NCBI GenBank assembly: GCA_903231505.1
Contig: CAFBRK010000140.1
Location: forward strand, 1-64,000
DNA from: Olavius algarvensis associated proteobacterium Delta 3
GTDB lineage: Bacteria > Desulfobacterota > Desulfobacteria > Desulfobacterales > CAFBRK01
Direction: 5' to 3'
DNA: 64,000 bases
The stretch's first letter is position 1. Every line of letters starts with the position of its first letter. Of the stretch, positions 1-9,134 are shown piece after piece. Made by a program: the position numbers and the translations under genes. Under the pieces are notes generated by a model, which was not told the DNA's origin, did no database searches, and saw only the letters and a program-made list of their open reading frames with translations.

Positions 1-250
1 ACCGGCCCACCGGCCCACCGGCCCACCGGCCCACCGGCCAACCGGCCAACGGGATTCTGGATTCTGGATTCTGGATTCTGGATGCTGGATGCTGGATGCT
101 GGATGCTCGATGCTCGATGCTGGATGCTGGATTCTGGATTCTGGATTCTGGATTCTGGATTCTGGATGCTGGATGCTCGATACTGGATACTGGGATACTT
201 GATGCTGGACGCTGGGAACTACCGGCCAACGGGCCAACGGGCCGACGGGC
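1..250. repeat. Short-period tandem repeats (8-mer and 7-mer arrays)
   Basis: Positions 1-52 are an 8-bp array (ACCGGCCC changing to ACCGGCCA). Positions about 53-205 are a 7-bp array alternating GGATTCT, GGATGCT and GATGCTC. Positions about 216-250 return to CCGGCCAACGGG-type units. Open frames across it (MLDAGCW-like repeats) are by-products of the periodicity. Bases 251-388 lead into ilvB and show no clear promoter; GTATTTTCC occurs there twice (about 319 and 342). Confidence 0.9.
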
Positions 251-388
251 AAACCCCAAAAAAAGTCTTACTCTAAATGCTCGGTTCTTTGATTTAAAAA
301 GATCACCGCGGCCGGACAGTATTTTCCCCGAGTACCGACCCGGTATTTTCCGTATAGATGGGGAAGCCAACGGAAGGAATGCGGCACT

Positions 389-2173
389 ATGAAAGGGACG
401 GAGTTAGTTCTCAAAGCGCTGAAAGATAACGGCGTACGATATATTTTTGGGTATACCGGCGGCGCCATCATGCCGATTTTCGACGAGATGGAGAAACAAA
501 ATATATTCAGTTTTATCATGTCTCGTCACGAACAGGGCGCGGTGTTCATGGCCCAGGGGATATCCCGTGCCTCCATTTCCACTGACACACCCCAGGTAGG
601 TGTCTGTATGGCGACTTCCGGGCCCGGTGCCATGAACATGGTCACCGCAATTGCCGATGCCGGAATGGATTCCATTCCGGTTCTCGCCATTACAGGACAA
701 GTGCCCACCGGGGTGATCGCCACCGATGCCTTCCAGGAAAGCGACGTGGTCGGCGTGATGATGCCGTTGACCAAGCAGGCCTACATGCCGCTGTCGGTGA
801 ACGAAATCGAAAGAACCATTTACGAAGCGATGCGTCTGGCATCAAACGGCCGCGGGGGACCGGTGATTGTCGACATTCCAAAAGATGTCCAGATACAGGA
901 AGTCGATGCCGTCTGCGGTTTCGACCCGCAGGACTGTGAACCGGATTTGCCGGGCCTCTTTTTCTCGTGGGCTCCGGAGCGGGATCGTATCCGACAGGCG
1001 GTGGGGATGATCAACCGGAGTGAACGCCCCATTATCCTGTGCGGGCATGGGGTGGTGACCAGCAATGCCGGCGATCATCTGATTCAATTCGCGGAAAAGG
1101 CAAATTTACCCATCGCGTTTACCCTTCATGGTTTGTCCGCAATTCCGGTGGACCATCCCCTCAGCCTGGGCATGGTGGGGATGCACGGCACTGTTGAAGC
1201 CAATCGGGCGCTGGCCGACACAGACCTGATTATGGCGTTCGGCATGCGTTTCGATGACCGGGTGACCGGGAAGCTGGATGAATTCGGCGTCAATGCCGAA
1301 GTGATCCATGTTGAAATCGATCCTTCTGAAATAGATAAGAATGTCAAGACCACACTTGCCATGAATGCCGACATCGGCGAAGTGTTGAAGGTGCTGGCAG
1401 GTAATCCCGAGCTGATTCCCAGACCCAAACGGATGTGGTTTGAGCAGATCGAAAAAGCTCGTGGAGAAATCGCCGAGGAGATGCGTACGGAGATCGAGTC
1501 CGGAGTGGGAAAAGAAGGACAGCTCCTGATGAAGAGTATTGTCAAAAAGCTGTCAGACCTGACCCGGGGCCAGGATATCGTTGTCTCCGATGTGGGGCAG
1601 CACCAGATGATCTGCGCCAGATTTTACAATTTCCAAACACCCAATAGCTGGTTTACCTCGGGTGGTGCCGGAACGATGGGATGTTCGCTTCCCATGGCCA
1701 TCGGTGTGAAGTTGGTCCGGCCAGGGGAGCGGGTGTGGTCTGTCAGCGGGGACGGGGGCTTCCAGATGAATATCCAGGAGCTGGGCACGATCATGGAGCA
1801 CGATATCGACATCAAAATCCTCCTGATGAACAATGGTTACCTGGGGATGGTGAGACAATGGCAGGCACTGTTTTATGACGGGCGCTATGCCGGAACCCCG
1901 ATGAGGAATCCTAAATTCGAATCCATCGCGTCCGCTTACGGTATTCCCTACCGGAGGGTGGCCGAGCCGGAGGAGGTGGAACAGGCCCTCCAGACGGCGG
2001 CCGAGCACAAAGGCCCTTATATGGTGGAGTTTATATGCGATCCCACCGAAATCGTGTTGCCCATGGTGCCCTCCGGAGGCAGCATCGCGGACATGATCGT
2101 GTCCGTGGAGCCTCAAGAGGAACCTCAAGACGAACCTCAAGACGGAAACAGACCGGTTGAAAGGACCCTATGA
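389..2173 (+). CDS. ilvB: Acetolactate synthase, large (catalytic) subunit
   Basis: Cytoplasmic thiamine-diphosphate enzyme that condenses two pyruvates to acetolactate, or pyruvate with 2-oxobutyrate, the first common step of valine, leucine and isoleucine synthesis. The 594-residue length is normal. The N-terminal pyrimidine-binding domain has the catalytic glutamate in RHEQGAVFMAQG (Glu48). The C-terminal domain has the GDG...NN cofactor motif (GDGGFQMN near residue 453, ending LLMNN). ATG at 389 follows a purine-rich GGAAGGA. The C-terminal tail repeats EPQ/DEPQ units. It overlaps ilvN by 4 bases (ATGA), so the two subunits are translationally coupled. ilvC is not in this cluster. Confidence 0.96.
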   Translation: MKGTELVLKALKDNGVRYIFGYTGGAIMPIFDEMEKQNIFSFIMSRHEQGAVFMAQGISRASISTDTPQVGVCMATSGPGAMNMVTAIADAGMDSIPVLAITGQVPTGVIATDAFQESDVVGVMMPLTKQAYMPLSVNEIERTIYEAMRLASNGRGGPVIVDIPKDVQIQEVDAVCGFDPQDCEPDLPGLFFSWAPERDRIRQAVGMINRSERPIILCGHGVVTSNAGDHLIQFAEKANLPIAFTLHGLSAIPVDHPLSLGMVGMHGTVEANRALADTDLIMAFGMRFDDRVTGKLDEFGVNAEVIHVEIDPSEIDKNVKTTLAMNADIGEVLKVLAGNPELIPRPKRMWFEQIEKARGEIAEEMRTEIESGVGKEGQLLMKSIVKKLSDLTRGQDIVVSDVGQHQMICARFYNFQTPNSWFTSGGAGTMGCSLPMAIGVKLVRPGERVWSVSGDGGFQMNIQELGTIMEHDIDIKILLMNNGYLGMVRQWQALFYDGRYAGTPMRNPKFESIASAYGIPYRRVAEPEEVEQALQTAAEHKGPYMVEFICDPTEIVLPMVPSGGSIADMIVSVEPQEEPQDEPQDGNRPVERTL

Positions 2174-2658
2174 CACCACCCACACAGATGAAACGACGCG
2201 CCATCCTGTTGTTCATGCTCGACAGGCCGGGGGTGCTCAATAAAATCTCCATGCTGATCCGTCGAAAGATGTACAATGTCGAGACGCTCACGGTGTGCGC
2301 CACCCATCGGCCGGGCATCAGCCGAATGACACTGACCCTGACCGAAGACGACGATGATCGGACACTCCAGGTTATCCGCCAGATCGAAAAAGTGACGGAA
2401 GTCATTTCCGCCAAAGAACTGGACATCGATCAGAGTTTCTGGCGTGAGGTCGCCATTTTGAAATTTGAATCGAATGATTCCCAGATAGAGCATCTCCAGA
2501 ACAAGTATCCTTTTGAGGTTCTGGATTGCCAGAATAACGAACTCTACATTGTCCAGCTGGCGGGAACCTCCAGGATGATTGATGATTTCATGGAGGAGTT
2601 GGGGAAAGACTGTCTTATCGAAACGGCCCGATCCGGATTCACGGCAATGGAAAGATAA
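2170..2658 (+). CDS. ilvN: Acetolactate synthase, small (regulatory) subunit
   Basis: Regulatory partner of IlvB that stimulates the catalytic subunit and usually confers valine feedback inhibition. The 162-residue protein has an N-terminal ACT domain ([13 protein letters not shown], about residues 13-25, followed by the YNVETLTV strand) and the C-terminal domain typical of IlvH/IlvN proteins. The start overlaps the ilvB stop (ATGA) and the stop lies 25 bases before ilvD, so the three genes look like one transcription unit. Whether it is called ilvN or ilvH is a naming choice; the family is clear. Confidence 0.95.
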   Translation: MTPPTQMKRRAILLFMLDRPGVLNKISMLIRRKMYNVETLTVCATHRPGISRMTLTLTEDDDDRTLQVIRQIEKVTEVISAKELDIDQSFWREVAILKFESNDSQIEHLQNKYPFEVLDCQNNELYIVQLAGTSRMIDDFMEELGKDCLIETARSGFTAMER

Positions 2659-2683
2659 CCCTATTGGATACAAGGAGGCTGCC

Positions 2684-4363
2684 ATGGGTTCAACATTAAA
2701 CAGGCACAGTTCCCGGGTCACGGGGCCAAAGTCCCAGGGTGCATCCCAGGCCATGTTGTACGGGGCCGGATTGACCGATGCAGACATGGAGAAGGCTCAG
2801 GTGGGTATCAGCAGCGTATGGTTCGAAGGCAACACCTGCAATATGCATCTCCTGGCTCTCGCTGAAAAAGTCAAAAATGGCGTTGATGACACCGGTATGG
2901 TGGGGCTCCGATTCAATACCATCGGCGTCAGCGACGGCATTTCCATGGGTACCGACGGGATGAGTTTTTCGTTGCAGTCCCGCGATTTAATTGCCGACTC
3001 CATCGAAACAGTGATGCGCGCCCAGTGGTACGATGCCAATGTCTCGCTTCCGGGGTGTGATAAAAACATGCCCGGCTGCATCATCGCCATGGCACGTGTC
3101 AATCGGCCTTCATTGATGATCTACGGCGGAACGATCCGGGCGGGGCATCTGGATGGGGCCAAACTGGACATCGTGTCGGCGTTCCAGAGCTACGGAGAAT
3201 TCCTGGCCGGCAGCATTGACGACGAGCAGCGGAAAGCCATTGTGAAACACAGCTGCCCCGGTGCCGGGGCCTGTGGCGGAATGTATACCGCCAACACCAT
3301 GGCGTCGGCCATTGAAGCCATGGGCATGTCGCTGCCCTACAGCGCCACCCGTCCGGCGGAATCCCCCGAGAAACTGGAAGAGTGCATCCAGGCCGGAGAG
3401 GCCATCCGGCGGTTGCTGGAGAAGAATATCACACCAAAGGATATCATGACCCGCGAGGCCTTTGAAAACGCCATGGTCGTGATCACCGCCCTGGGCGGTT
3501 CGACCAACGCCGTATTGCATTTGATCGCCATGGCCCGCTCTGTGGACATCCCTCTTTCCCTCGGCGACTTCCAGAAAGTGAGCGACCGCGTGCCTTTTCT
3601 GGCCGACATGAAACCCAGCGGCTCTTTTGTCCAGGAAGACCTCCACGGGGTGGGCGGTGTCCCAGGATTGATGAAATACCTTATCAACGAGGGATTGCTG
3701 AACGGAGACTGCCTGACGGTCACCGGAGATACCGTTGCCGAAAATTTAGAACATGTGGCCGGGCTTTCCGACGGCCAGACAATCATCCGGCCTCTGAACC
3801 GCCCGATTAAAGACAGCGGACATATCCAAATCCTGTGGGGAAACCTGGCTCCCGAAGGGGCGGTCGCCAAGATCACCGGTAAAGAGGGTTTGACATTTCG
3901 CGGCCCGGCCAATGTGTTTGATTCCGAAGAAGACATGCTCGCGGCTTTGGAGAAAGGGCGAATTAAAAAGGGCGACGTCATCATCATCCGCTTCGAAGGC
4001 CCGAAAGGCGGACCCGGCATGCCGGAAATGCTGACGCCGACCTCGGCCATCGTGGGTGCGGGATTGGGGCAGGATGTCGCCCTGCTCACTGACGGCCGTT
4101 TTTCAGGGGGATCCCATGGTTTCATCGTGGGCCACATTACACCCGAGGCCCAGGAGGGCGGGCCTCTTGCCCTGGTTGAAAACGGGGATCAGATTACCAT
4201 CGATGCGGAAAACAACACCCTTGCTGTCGATATTAGCGAAGAGGAGATGACGGCGCGGCGAAACGCATGGACGTCCCCCCCGTTCAAAGCGACGCGGGGG
4301 ACGCTGTATAAATATATCAAAACGGTGGCGTCGGCTAGTCTCGGTTGCGTAACAGATGAATAA
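2684..4363 (+). CDS. ilvD: Dihydroxy-acid dehydratase
   Basis: Fe-S enzyme that dehydrates 2,3-dihydroxy-isovalerate and 2,3-dihydroxy-3-methylvalerate to the 2-oxo acids, the third step of branched-chain amino acid synthesis. The 559 residues match the family. Cluster-ligand cysteines are seen in GCDKNMPGC (about residue 125) and [17 protein letters not shown] (about 190-206). The C-terminal half has the conserved GGPGMPEML and DGRFSGG segments. The reading frame is open further upstream, but ATG at 2684 is preferred because CAAGGAGG sits 8 bases before it and the protein then begins where the family does. Confidence 0.96.
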   Translation: MGSTLNRHSSRVTGPKSQGASQAMLYGAGLTDADMEKAQVGISSVWFEGNTCNMHLLALAEKVKNGVDDTGMVGLRFNTIGVSDGISMGTDGMSFSLQSRDLIADSIETVMRAQWYDANVSLPGCDKNMPGCIIAMARVNRPSLMIYGGTIRAGHLDGAKLDIVSAFQSYGEFLAGSIDDEQRKAIVKHSCPGAGACGGMYTANTMASAIEAMGMSLPYSATRPAESPEKLEECIQAGEAIRRLLEKNITPKDIMTREAFENAMVVITALGGSTNAVLHLIAMARSVDIPLSLGDFQKVSDRVPFLADMKPSGSFVQEDLHGVGGVPGLMKYLINEGLLNGDCLTVTGDTVAENLEHVAGLSDGQTIIRPLNRPIKDSGHIQILWGNLAPEGAVAKITGKEGLTFRGPANVFDSEEDMLAALEKGRIKKGDVIIIRFEGPKGGPGMPEMLTPTSAIVGAGLGQDVALLTDGRFSGGSHGFIVGHITPEAQEGGPLALVENGDQITIDAENNTLAVDISEEEMTARRNAWTSPPFKATRGTLYKYIKTVASASLGCVTDE

Positions 4364-4374
4364 CATATTCGATA

Positions 4375-4605
4375 TTACCGCAGAGACGCAGAGATCGCTG
4401 AGGATTCATTTATTTTTAGCTTTCCGCTGACAGGGCGGAAAGCTAAAATACACATCCCCGTGGAACAAAGATCACACCGCCTAAATACCGGCAGCACATC
4501 ACTATGATCATGTAAGCGCTCATTTCTATTGCCGTCCTCTCAACGGCAATAGAAATAATCATTCAGCTCTGCGCTCTTTGCGCCTCGAGCGCAGCGGGCG
4601 GTGAA
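4375..4605. repeat. Structured intergenic repeat, copy 1 (two-hairpin element)
   Basis: Begins TTACCGCAGAGACGCAGAG and ends with the related inverted sequence (CTCTGCG...GGGCGGTGAA). Inside are two perfect 14-bp stems: 4414-4427/4435-4448 (TTTTAGCTTTCCGC, loop TGACAGG) and 4522-4535/4543-4556 (ATTTCTATTGCCGT, loop CCTCTCA). The loops are reverse complements at 6 of 7 positions. It fills the ilvD to radical-SAM gap and contains no gene. Copies 2 and 3 are at 13581 and 27348. Confidence 0.85.
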
Positions 4606-4677
4606 GCTTAAAAAACGTTTATTACAATTTCTGAAACTTAAAGATTAACATACCGCTTTTCCGTCAATCACACTTTG

Positions 4678-6018
4678 ATGAAACCCGACGTTCCTCATCT
4701 TCTGTTTATAAATCCGTGGATTCATGATTTTGCCGCTTACGATTTCTGGGCCAAGCCGCTCGGCCTGTTGACCCTGGCGGCGGTGTGCCGGCAGCACGGA
4801 TTTTCAGTTTCCTACCTGGATTGTCTGAATCGATATCATCCCAGGGCGGAGGCAACTGATCCCGAGGCCCGAAATGGCAGGGGGCCCTATCTGAAGACCC
4901 CGATTCCCAAGCCGAAAGTTCTGGCAGACGTTGAGCGCACCTTTTCCCGTTACGGTATCTTGCCGGAATGGTTTGAAGAAGATCTTCGTCGAAGCAGCCG
5001 ACCGGACGTGGTTCTGATCGGATCTCTGATGACCTACTGGTACCCGGGGGTGGCGGAGACAGTGGCCACGGTGCGGCGCGTCTTTCCAGATATCCCAATC
5101 ATCCTGGGCGGGATCTACGCCACGTTATGCGGCGAGCATGCGGGCCGCTTGCCGGGCATCGACCGGATTTTTTCAGGTCCCGGAGAAGCCGGACTCCTCG
5201 AACTCCTGGAAGATGTGACCGGACAGGGGGAATCACTGCGATTCGATCCGGAGGATCTGGACACCTACCCGCCACCGGCATTCGATCTTCAAACCAAAGT
5301 CGATTATATCCCCATCCTGACGTCCAGGGGGTGTCCCTTCTCCTGTGCCTACTGTGCCTCCGGTCTACTGATGCCGAAACGCATGCACCGAAGCGCCAAC
5401 GGGGTTATCGAAGAGATCCGGTATTGGCATCACAACTACCATGTCAGGGATTTTGTGCTCTATGACGATGCGTTTCTGGTCGATTCCGAACGGCATGCCG
5501 CCCCCATCCTCGAGGGTATCATCCAAACCGGCATGAAGATCCGGTTTCATACGCCCAACGCACTTCACATCCGGGGGATCACCAAAGAGACGGCAAATCT
5601 GCTCTTTCGGGCCGGTTTCAAGACGCTGCGGCTCGGGCTGGAAACGGTTGCCGAGGGTGAACGAAAATCGCTGGACCTGAAGGTGGATTACAGCGAGTTT
5701 CAACAGGCGGCTCTTTGGCTGCTCGATGTCGGCTTCACGCCGCACCAGGTCGGTGCCTACCTGCTGGCCGGGTTGCCCGGGCAATCCCTTGCGGAAGTCA
5801 CCGAATCGATCCGTGTCGTGAAACACAGCGGCATTACGCCGATTCCGGCCTACTACTCGCCGATTCCCCACACGGAGCTGTGGGCGGCCGCAAAAGCGGC
5901 TTCCCGCTATGATCTGGAAAGCGATCCGATCTATACCAACAACGCCATTTTTCCGTGTCAGAAAGAGCCCTTTTCCTGGGAAACGATCCACACTCTCAAA
6001 CAACTCGTTGCTGAATAG
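4678..6018 (+). CDS. B12-binding-domain radical SAM protein
   Basis: The 446-residue protein has an N-terminal cobalamin-binding-like Rossmann region (LLFINPWIHDF to VLIGSLMTYWYPG and IPIILGGIYATL, about residues 8-155) and a radical SAM core with the canonical CX3CX2C cluster motif in SRGCPFSCAYCAS (about residue 217-229). Radical SAM enzymes of this class use S-adenosylmethionine and a [4Fe-4S] cluster, often for methylation or ring chemistry. The substrate is not evident. A TTG three bases upstream is in frame; ATG at 4678 is taken as the start. It appears monocistronic, separated from ilvD by a repeat and followed by a long gene-free stretch. Confidence 0.85.
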   Translation: MKPDVPHLLFINPWIHDFAAYDFWAKPLGLLTLAAVCRQHGFSVSYLDCLNRYHPRAEATDPEARNGRGPYLKTPIPKPKVLADVERTFSRYGILPEWFEEDLRRSSRPDVVLIGSLMTYWYPGVAETVATVRRVFPDIPIILGGIYATLCGEHAGRLPGIDRIFSGPGEAGLLELLEDVTGQGESLRFDPEDLDTYPPPAFDLQTKVDYIPILTSRGCPFSCAYCASGLLMPKRMHRSANGVIEEIRYWHHNYHVRDFVLYDDAFLVDSERHAAPILEGIIQTGMKIRFHTPNALHIRGITKETANLLFRAGFKTLRLGLETVAEGERKSLDLKVDYSEFQQAALWLLDVGFTPHQVGAYLLAGLPGQSLAEVTESIRVVKHSGITPIPAYYSPIPHTELWAAAKAASRYDLESDPIYTNNAIFPCQKEPFSWETIHTLKQLVAE

Positions 6019-6427
6019 GCTTTCTTAGCAGTGCACTCTAAAATAATTTAGCGAAATAAAATTCCATCGAACCCCAAAATCGAATGTGGTGCTAAAAATA
6101 ATATTAAAATACATAGAGTTACAATTTTCTCGATTTGATTATAGCCTTGACATGACGTGTTTTATACGCAAATTATGTTTATTAAATATTTTAGCGATTA
6201 TTGAGCTTGCCCTTGCAGTGACGCTTACCATCGAGCAGTATAGGGACCTGGGCGCATTCTTCCGCTTCTAAGAGTAGCACCTTCACTCACGACCGCATTT
6301 GAGCCTTTCTTTTCTGTGTCGCGCTATCAGTCTATTTTTCAAGAGACGCCACTCGAGCTGCCCTCAAGTTGCCATTTCCAGTAATTCGCCGTTGGTTTCT
6401 GTAAACCAACCTAATCCGGGACTGAAC
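6019..6427. other. Gene-free stretch
   Basis: AT-richer than its neighbours. Only short open frames without ribosome binding sites or recognisable protein sequence. No terminator hairpin was recognised after the radical SAM gene. Confidence 0.6.
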
Positions 6428-6600
6428 TATAGCCATTGCCAAAAATATGTTCTGATTGACGACTGGAGACGGTCGGTACGGTGCCCGACCCTACATCACC
6501 GTATTGGCACATCTATCGTAGGGCGGGGCACCGTACCCGCCAGCAAAGCCAAAGACTGCTCCACTGTTTCAATCGGAACGGAATTCTGACATTTGCTATA
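6428..6600. mobile_element. MITE-like repeat, copy 1
   Basis: A 173-bp element with imperfect inverted ends TATAGCCATTG and ATTTGCTATA. The centre is a large inverted repeat, 6471-6494 against 6518-6541 (GGTACGGTGCCCG... and ...GGGCACCGTACCCGCC). Its left end matches the reverse complement of the right end of the element at 42956-43116 (both read through AAAAATATGTTC), and its right end matches that element's left end (AATTCCGTTCC on the other strand), so the two copies are inverted relative to each other. No transposase is encoded. Confidence 0.65.
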
Positions 6601-6750
6601 AATCTTGAAGATCACGAATTGTATGCTTGCCGAGAAGGTTGATATTTACAGGAATGCCTCGATTTTGCTTCTTTTCAGCTAAATGCTGAGAAGATTTCAT
6701 GCATTATTTGGGCTAAACGGTCGACCGGCAAGGCCGGGAAAGGAGGTACC

Positions 6751-7443
6751 ATGAAATCGATCGAAAAAATCGTCGAAGAGCAGATCCGGAACTGGCAGAT
6801 AATGGGCAAGGAAGAAACGAAAAAAGAACCGCCCGTATCCGTGATTACCATTTCCAGAGATCCGGGCAGCGGCGGCAATCTGGTGGGAAAAGGGCTGGCA
6901 TGGCGGATGGAATTCGATTTGTTTCACCAGGAAGTCCTCCACGAGATGGCCAAGAGCGCGTCCGTGAACTCGGCCGTCCTAGAAACACTCGATGAAAAAG
7001 GGATTTCCATGGTGGAGGACTGGATTCAGTCATTGGTCAACGCCCGCCATCTATGGCCGGACCGCTACCTGAAGCATTTGATGAGAATTATCGGCGCCAT
7101 CGGCAAGCACGGTCGCGCCGTGATCATCGGCCGGGGCGCGAATTTCATTCTGCCGCCCGAAAAGACGCTTCGGGTACGGGTGGTGGCTCCGAGAAAAATC
7201 CGCGTCCGGAATGTCGCCCGGGATTTTCACGTCTCAAAGGAAAAGGCCATGCTGCGCGTGATCCGGGCTGAATCCGACCGTCAGGCGTTCATTCGAAAAT
7301 ACTTTCATGCCGACATCGCCGATCCCGTCAATTACGATCTGTTGATCAACACGGAAAAGCTGAGTATCGATCAGGCCGTTAAAATCATTCATGGGGCGTT
7401 GAAATCCGGCACACTCGGAGGGGCAGGGCGCCGAGCGGCCTAG
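6751..7443 (+). CDS. Cytidylate kinase-like family protein
   Basis: A 230-residue P-loop kinase-like protein of the cytidylate-kinase-like family, distinct from the housekeeping Cmk. The glycine-rich phosphate loop is at about residues 33-45 (SRDPGSGGNLVGKG), with the conserved IIGRGANFIL segment near 125 and an arginine-rich lid region (RVRNVARDF) near 150. Family members are taken to be nucleotide-binding; the true substrate is unknown. ATG at 6751 has a strong AAAGGAGG upstream. No co-transcribed neighbour is evident. Confidence 0.82.
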   Translation: MKSIEKIVEEQIRNWQIMGKEETKKEPPVSVITISRDPGSGGNLVGKGLAWRMEFDLFHQEVLHEMAKSASVNSAVLETLDEKGISMVEDWIQSLVNARHLWPDRYLKHLMRIIGAIGKHGRAVIIGRGANFILPPEKTLRVRVVAPRKIRVRNVARDFHVSKEKAMLRVIRAESDRQAFIRKYFHADIADPVNYDLLINTEKLSIDQAVKIIHGALKSGTLGGAGRRAA

Positions 7444-7797
7444 CCCGGACATTTCAACAAATGGCGGCTTTCATGGCCAAGGCATTTCGAGGCGAAGCTG
7501 CAGTCCAACTACCGCGAGCCTCGTCATCCGCCAGCCCTGATGCGGGCTGTCGAATCTGGGCCATGGAAGTCTCCGTCTGGCCCGAAGGGGGAAATCTTTT
7601 TGGTCCGTTTATCCGTTGGTGGTCCTTACAAAATGCACCATAACCGGGTCACGAGAATCTATCAGAACACTTCGATGTCTCAGCTCGTTAACTTTTCCCC
7701 CAAAAGATTTCATGCCATGTTTGGGATAGGCCGGTTAAGGCCTTGGAAGCATGCTGACTTAGGGCGGGCAATCGGGCCCCCCCTTTGCTTGGGACCG
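7444..7797. other. Gene-free stretch between convergent genes
   Basis: Lies between the ends of the kinase-like gene (+) and the ATPase gene (-). Open frames here lack ribosome binding sites and recognisable content. No convincing terminator hairpin was found. Confidence 0.5.
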
Positions 7798-8913
7798 TTA
7801 CAGCTTTTTGTGCAGAAGCCATGCTCTGAAAAATGGATTTACGAATCTATATTCTGCTTCATAATGAAAAATAATTCTCAGTGCCATTAACCTTCCCAAC
7901 CCCCGTCGAACCGAGGACGCCTGGGGGATCCCTGAATTTTTCAGAAACGCTGTTGCCATCGGAGCTTTTCCGCCCAGCCTGGCCAAGGCCGTAAGCAGTT
8001 TTAGCTGCTGGCTGGAAACAACCGTAAGGATGGTTTCATAGCCTTTGAGTTCTTGGGTGAAGATGAGATCCAGCGCAGCGGGAATGCTCGACGCTGCAAT
8101 GGTCTCATCCCTGTCTGTTGTCTCCCATAGGGCGCTGCACAACTGCTGAATATCCCCGGGAATGTGGAAACAGATGTCAAAGACAGCGCCCAGGGTTTCG
8201 GGGGTGAGGGTCCGCTTCCCGATACGAAATTTGTCGCGGATGAACGTTTCAAAGATATCCCTGTTTAGCGGCCCGACGTGAATGGGAACTGCCGATTTGA
8301 AAAACGCGCTGTCCGGATCGTTGAATATGGCGTCCATTTTCTTTCGGATGCTGCCCGCAAAGACGTAGGAAATATCCGACTGAAACTGTATTTTGCTTCT
8401 CAGCTGAGCCAGGGTTTCAGGGGCATCCTTCAAACTCATGATGTCCTGAAATTCATCAAAAACGACCGCAAGCGGTTTTCGTTTTGAATGCTGGGATGCG
8501 ATCAGGTCCAGAATACCCGCAATGGAGTCGGGCTTTAGCTCCACGGCGGCGTCGACCGACAAGGTCAGCAGGCCGGTGATCGGATCGACGCCCACAACCG
8601 GCTTCATGTGGGAGAGTTTCCGGAGTATGGTGTCTAAAAAACCGGACCCTGTTTCGATGGACATCACTGCCGTGAGGATTCGCTTCAATACGTCGTCGGA
8701 CGTTTTGGACCCCAGAAGATCGATCCACACCATTCGGAATTTCGGTAGATTCCTTACCGTTTCGAATATTAGTGAGGTTTTGCCGGTGCGCCGTTCACCT
8801 TGAATATATACGTTCTGCCCTCTCAGGATCTGAGCGGATAGACCGGTGACAAGTTCCGGCCGCCTGCAGAAATCTTTTCCTTTGACAACCTGGCCGTAAC
8901 GGAATGGATTCAT
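7798..8913 (-). CDS. AAA+ ATPase of the ORC/archaeal-ATPase type
   Basis: A 371-residue ATP-binding protein. It begins MNPFRYGQVV, typical of this ATPase group, with Walker A in GERRTGKTS (about residues 44-52), Walker B in LAVVFDEFQDIM (about 158-169) and a sensor region FAGSIRKKM near 197. The C-terminal part looks like a winged-helix domain. The frame is open to 8988, but ATG at 8913 fits the family start. A 50-bp inverted repeat covers the predicted promoter just upstream, which suggests autoregulation. The cellular role is unknown; relatives occur as stand-alone genes of uncertain function. Confidence 0.75.
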   Translation of the reverse strand: MNPFRYGQVVKGKDFCRRPELVTGLSAQILRGQNVYIQGERRTGKTSLIFETVRNLPKFRMVWIDLLGSKTSDDVLKRILTAVMSIETGSGFLDTILRKLSHMKPVVGVDPITGLLTLSVDAAVELKPDSIAGILDLIASQHSKRKPLAVVFDEFQDIMSLKDAPETLAQLRSKIQFQSDISYVFAGSIRKKMDAIFNDPDSAFFKSAVPIHVGPLNRDIFETFIRDKFRIGKRTLTPETLGAVFDICFHIPGDIQQLCSALWETTDRDETIAASSIPAALDLIFTQELKGYETILTVVSSQQLKLLTALARLGGKAPMATAFLKNSGIPQASSVRRGLGRLMALRIIFHYEAEYRFVNPFFRAWLLHKKL

Positions 8914-8923
8914 GGCGCCCTCT

Positions 8924-8978
8924 ATTGCACATGTTTGCGTTGCGCTAAAATGTACAACGCAGATATGTGCAATGTCAA
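8924..8978 (-). promoter_or_regulatory. Inverted repeat overlapping the ATPase promoter
   Basis: Arms 8924-8942 (ATTGCACATGTTTGCGTTG) and 8955-8973 (CAACGCAGATATGTGCAAT) pair at 17 of 19 positions around a 12-bp centre. On the minus strand TTGACA (8973-8978) and TACATT (8949-8954) are 18 bp apart and would be the -35 and -10. The repeat covers the spacer, the -10 and the leader, as expected of an operator. A related inverted repeat occurs at 35172-35212. Confidence 0.6.
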
Positions 8979-9030
8979 GGAAACGCAACAGGCGTCCTCT
9001 GCCTGAGGGCCTTAGCTTGTGTCTCGAGGT

Positions 9031-9106
9031 GGGCCGGTACGGTGCCCGGCCCTACGTTTCATGGGTTTGAAGGGTTGTTTGCGTGGGGCGGGGCACCGTA
9101 CCCGCC
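9031..9106. repeat. Inverted repeat, core of the MITE-like family (copy 2, partial)
   Basis: Contains the same GGTACGGTGCCCGGCCCTAC / GGGGCACCGTACCCGCC inverted core as the element at 6428-6600, but the TATAGC ends are not seen. It lies between the ATPase promoter and the 3' end of hisD. Confidence 0.6.
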
Positions 9107-9134
9107 TGATCGCTTTCGTGGTTCAAATCCGGCC

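Noticed and set aside
1..250. CRISPR-like array
   Set aside because: Units are 7-8 bp and contiguous with no unique spacers, and no cas genes are present.
6086..6589. Two small open frames in the gap after the radical SAM gene
   Set aside because: No ribosome binding site; the second lies mostly inside the MITE-like repeat.
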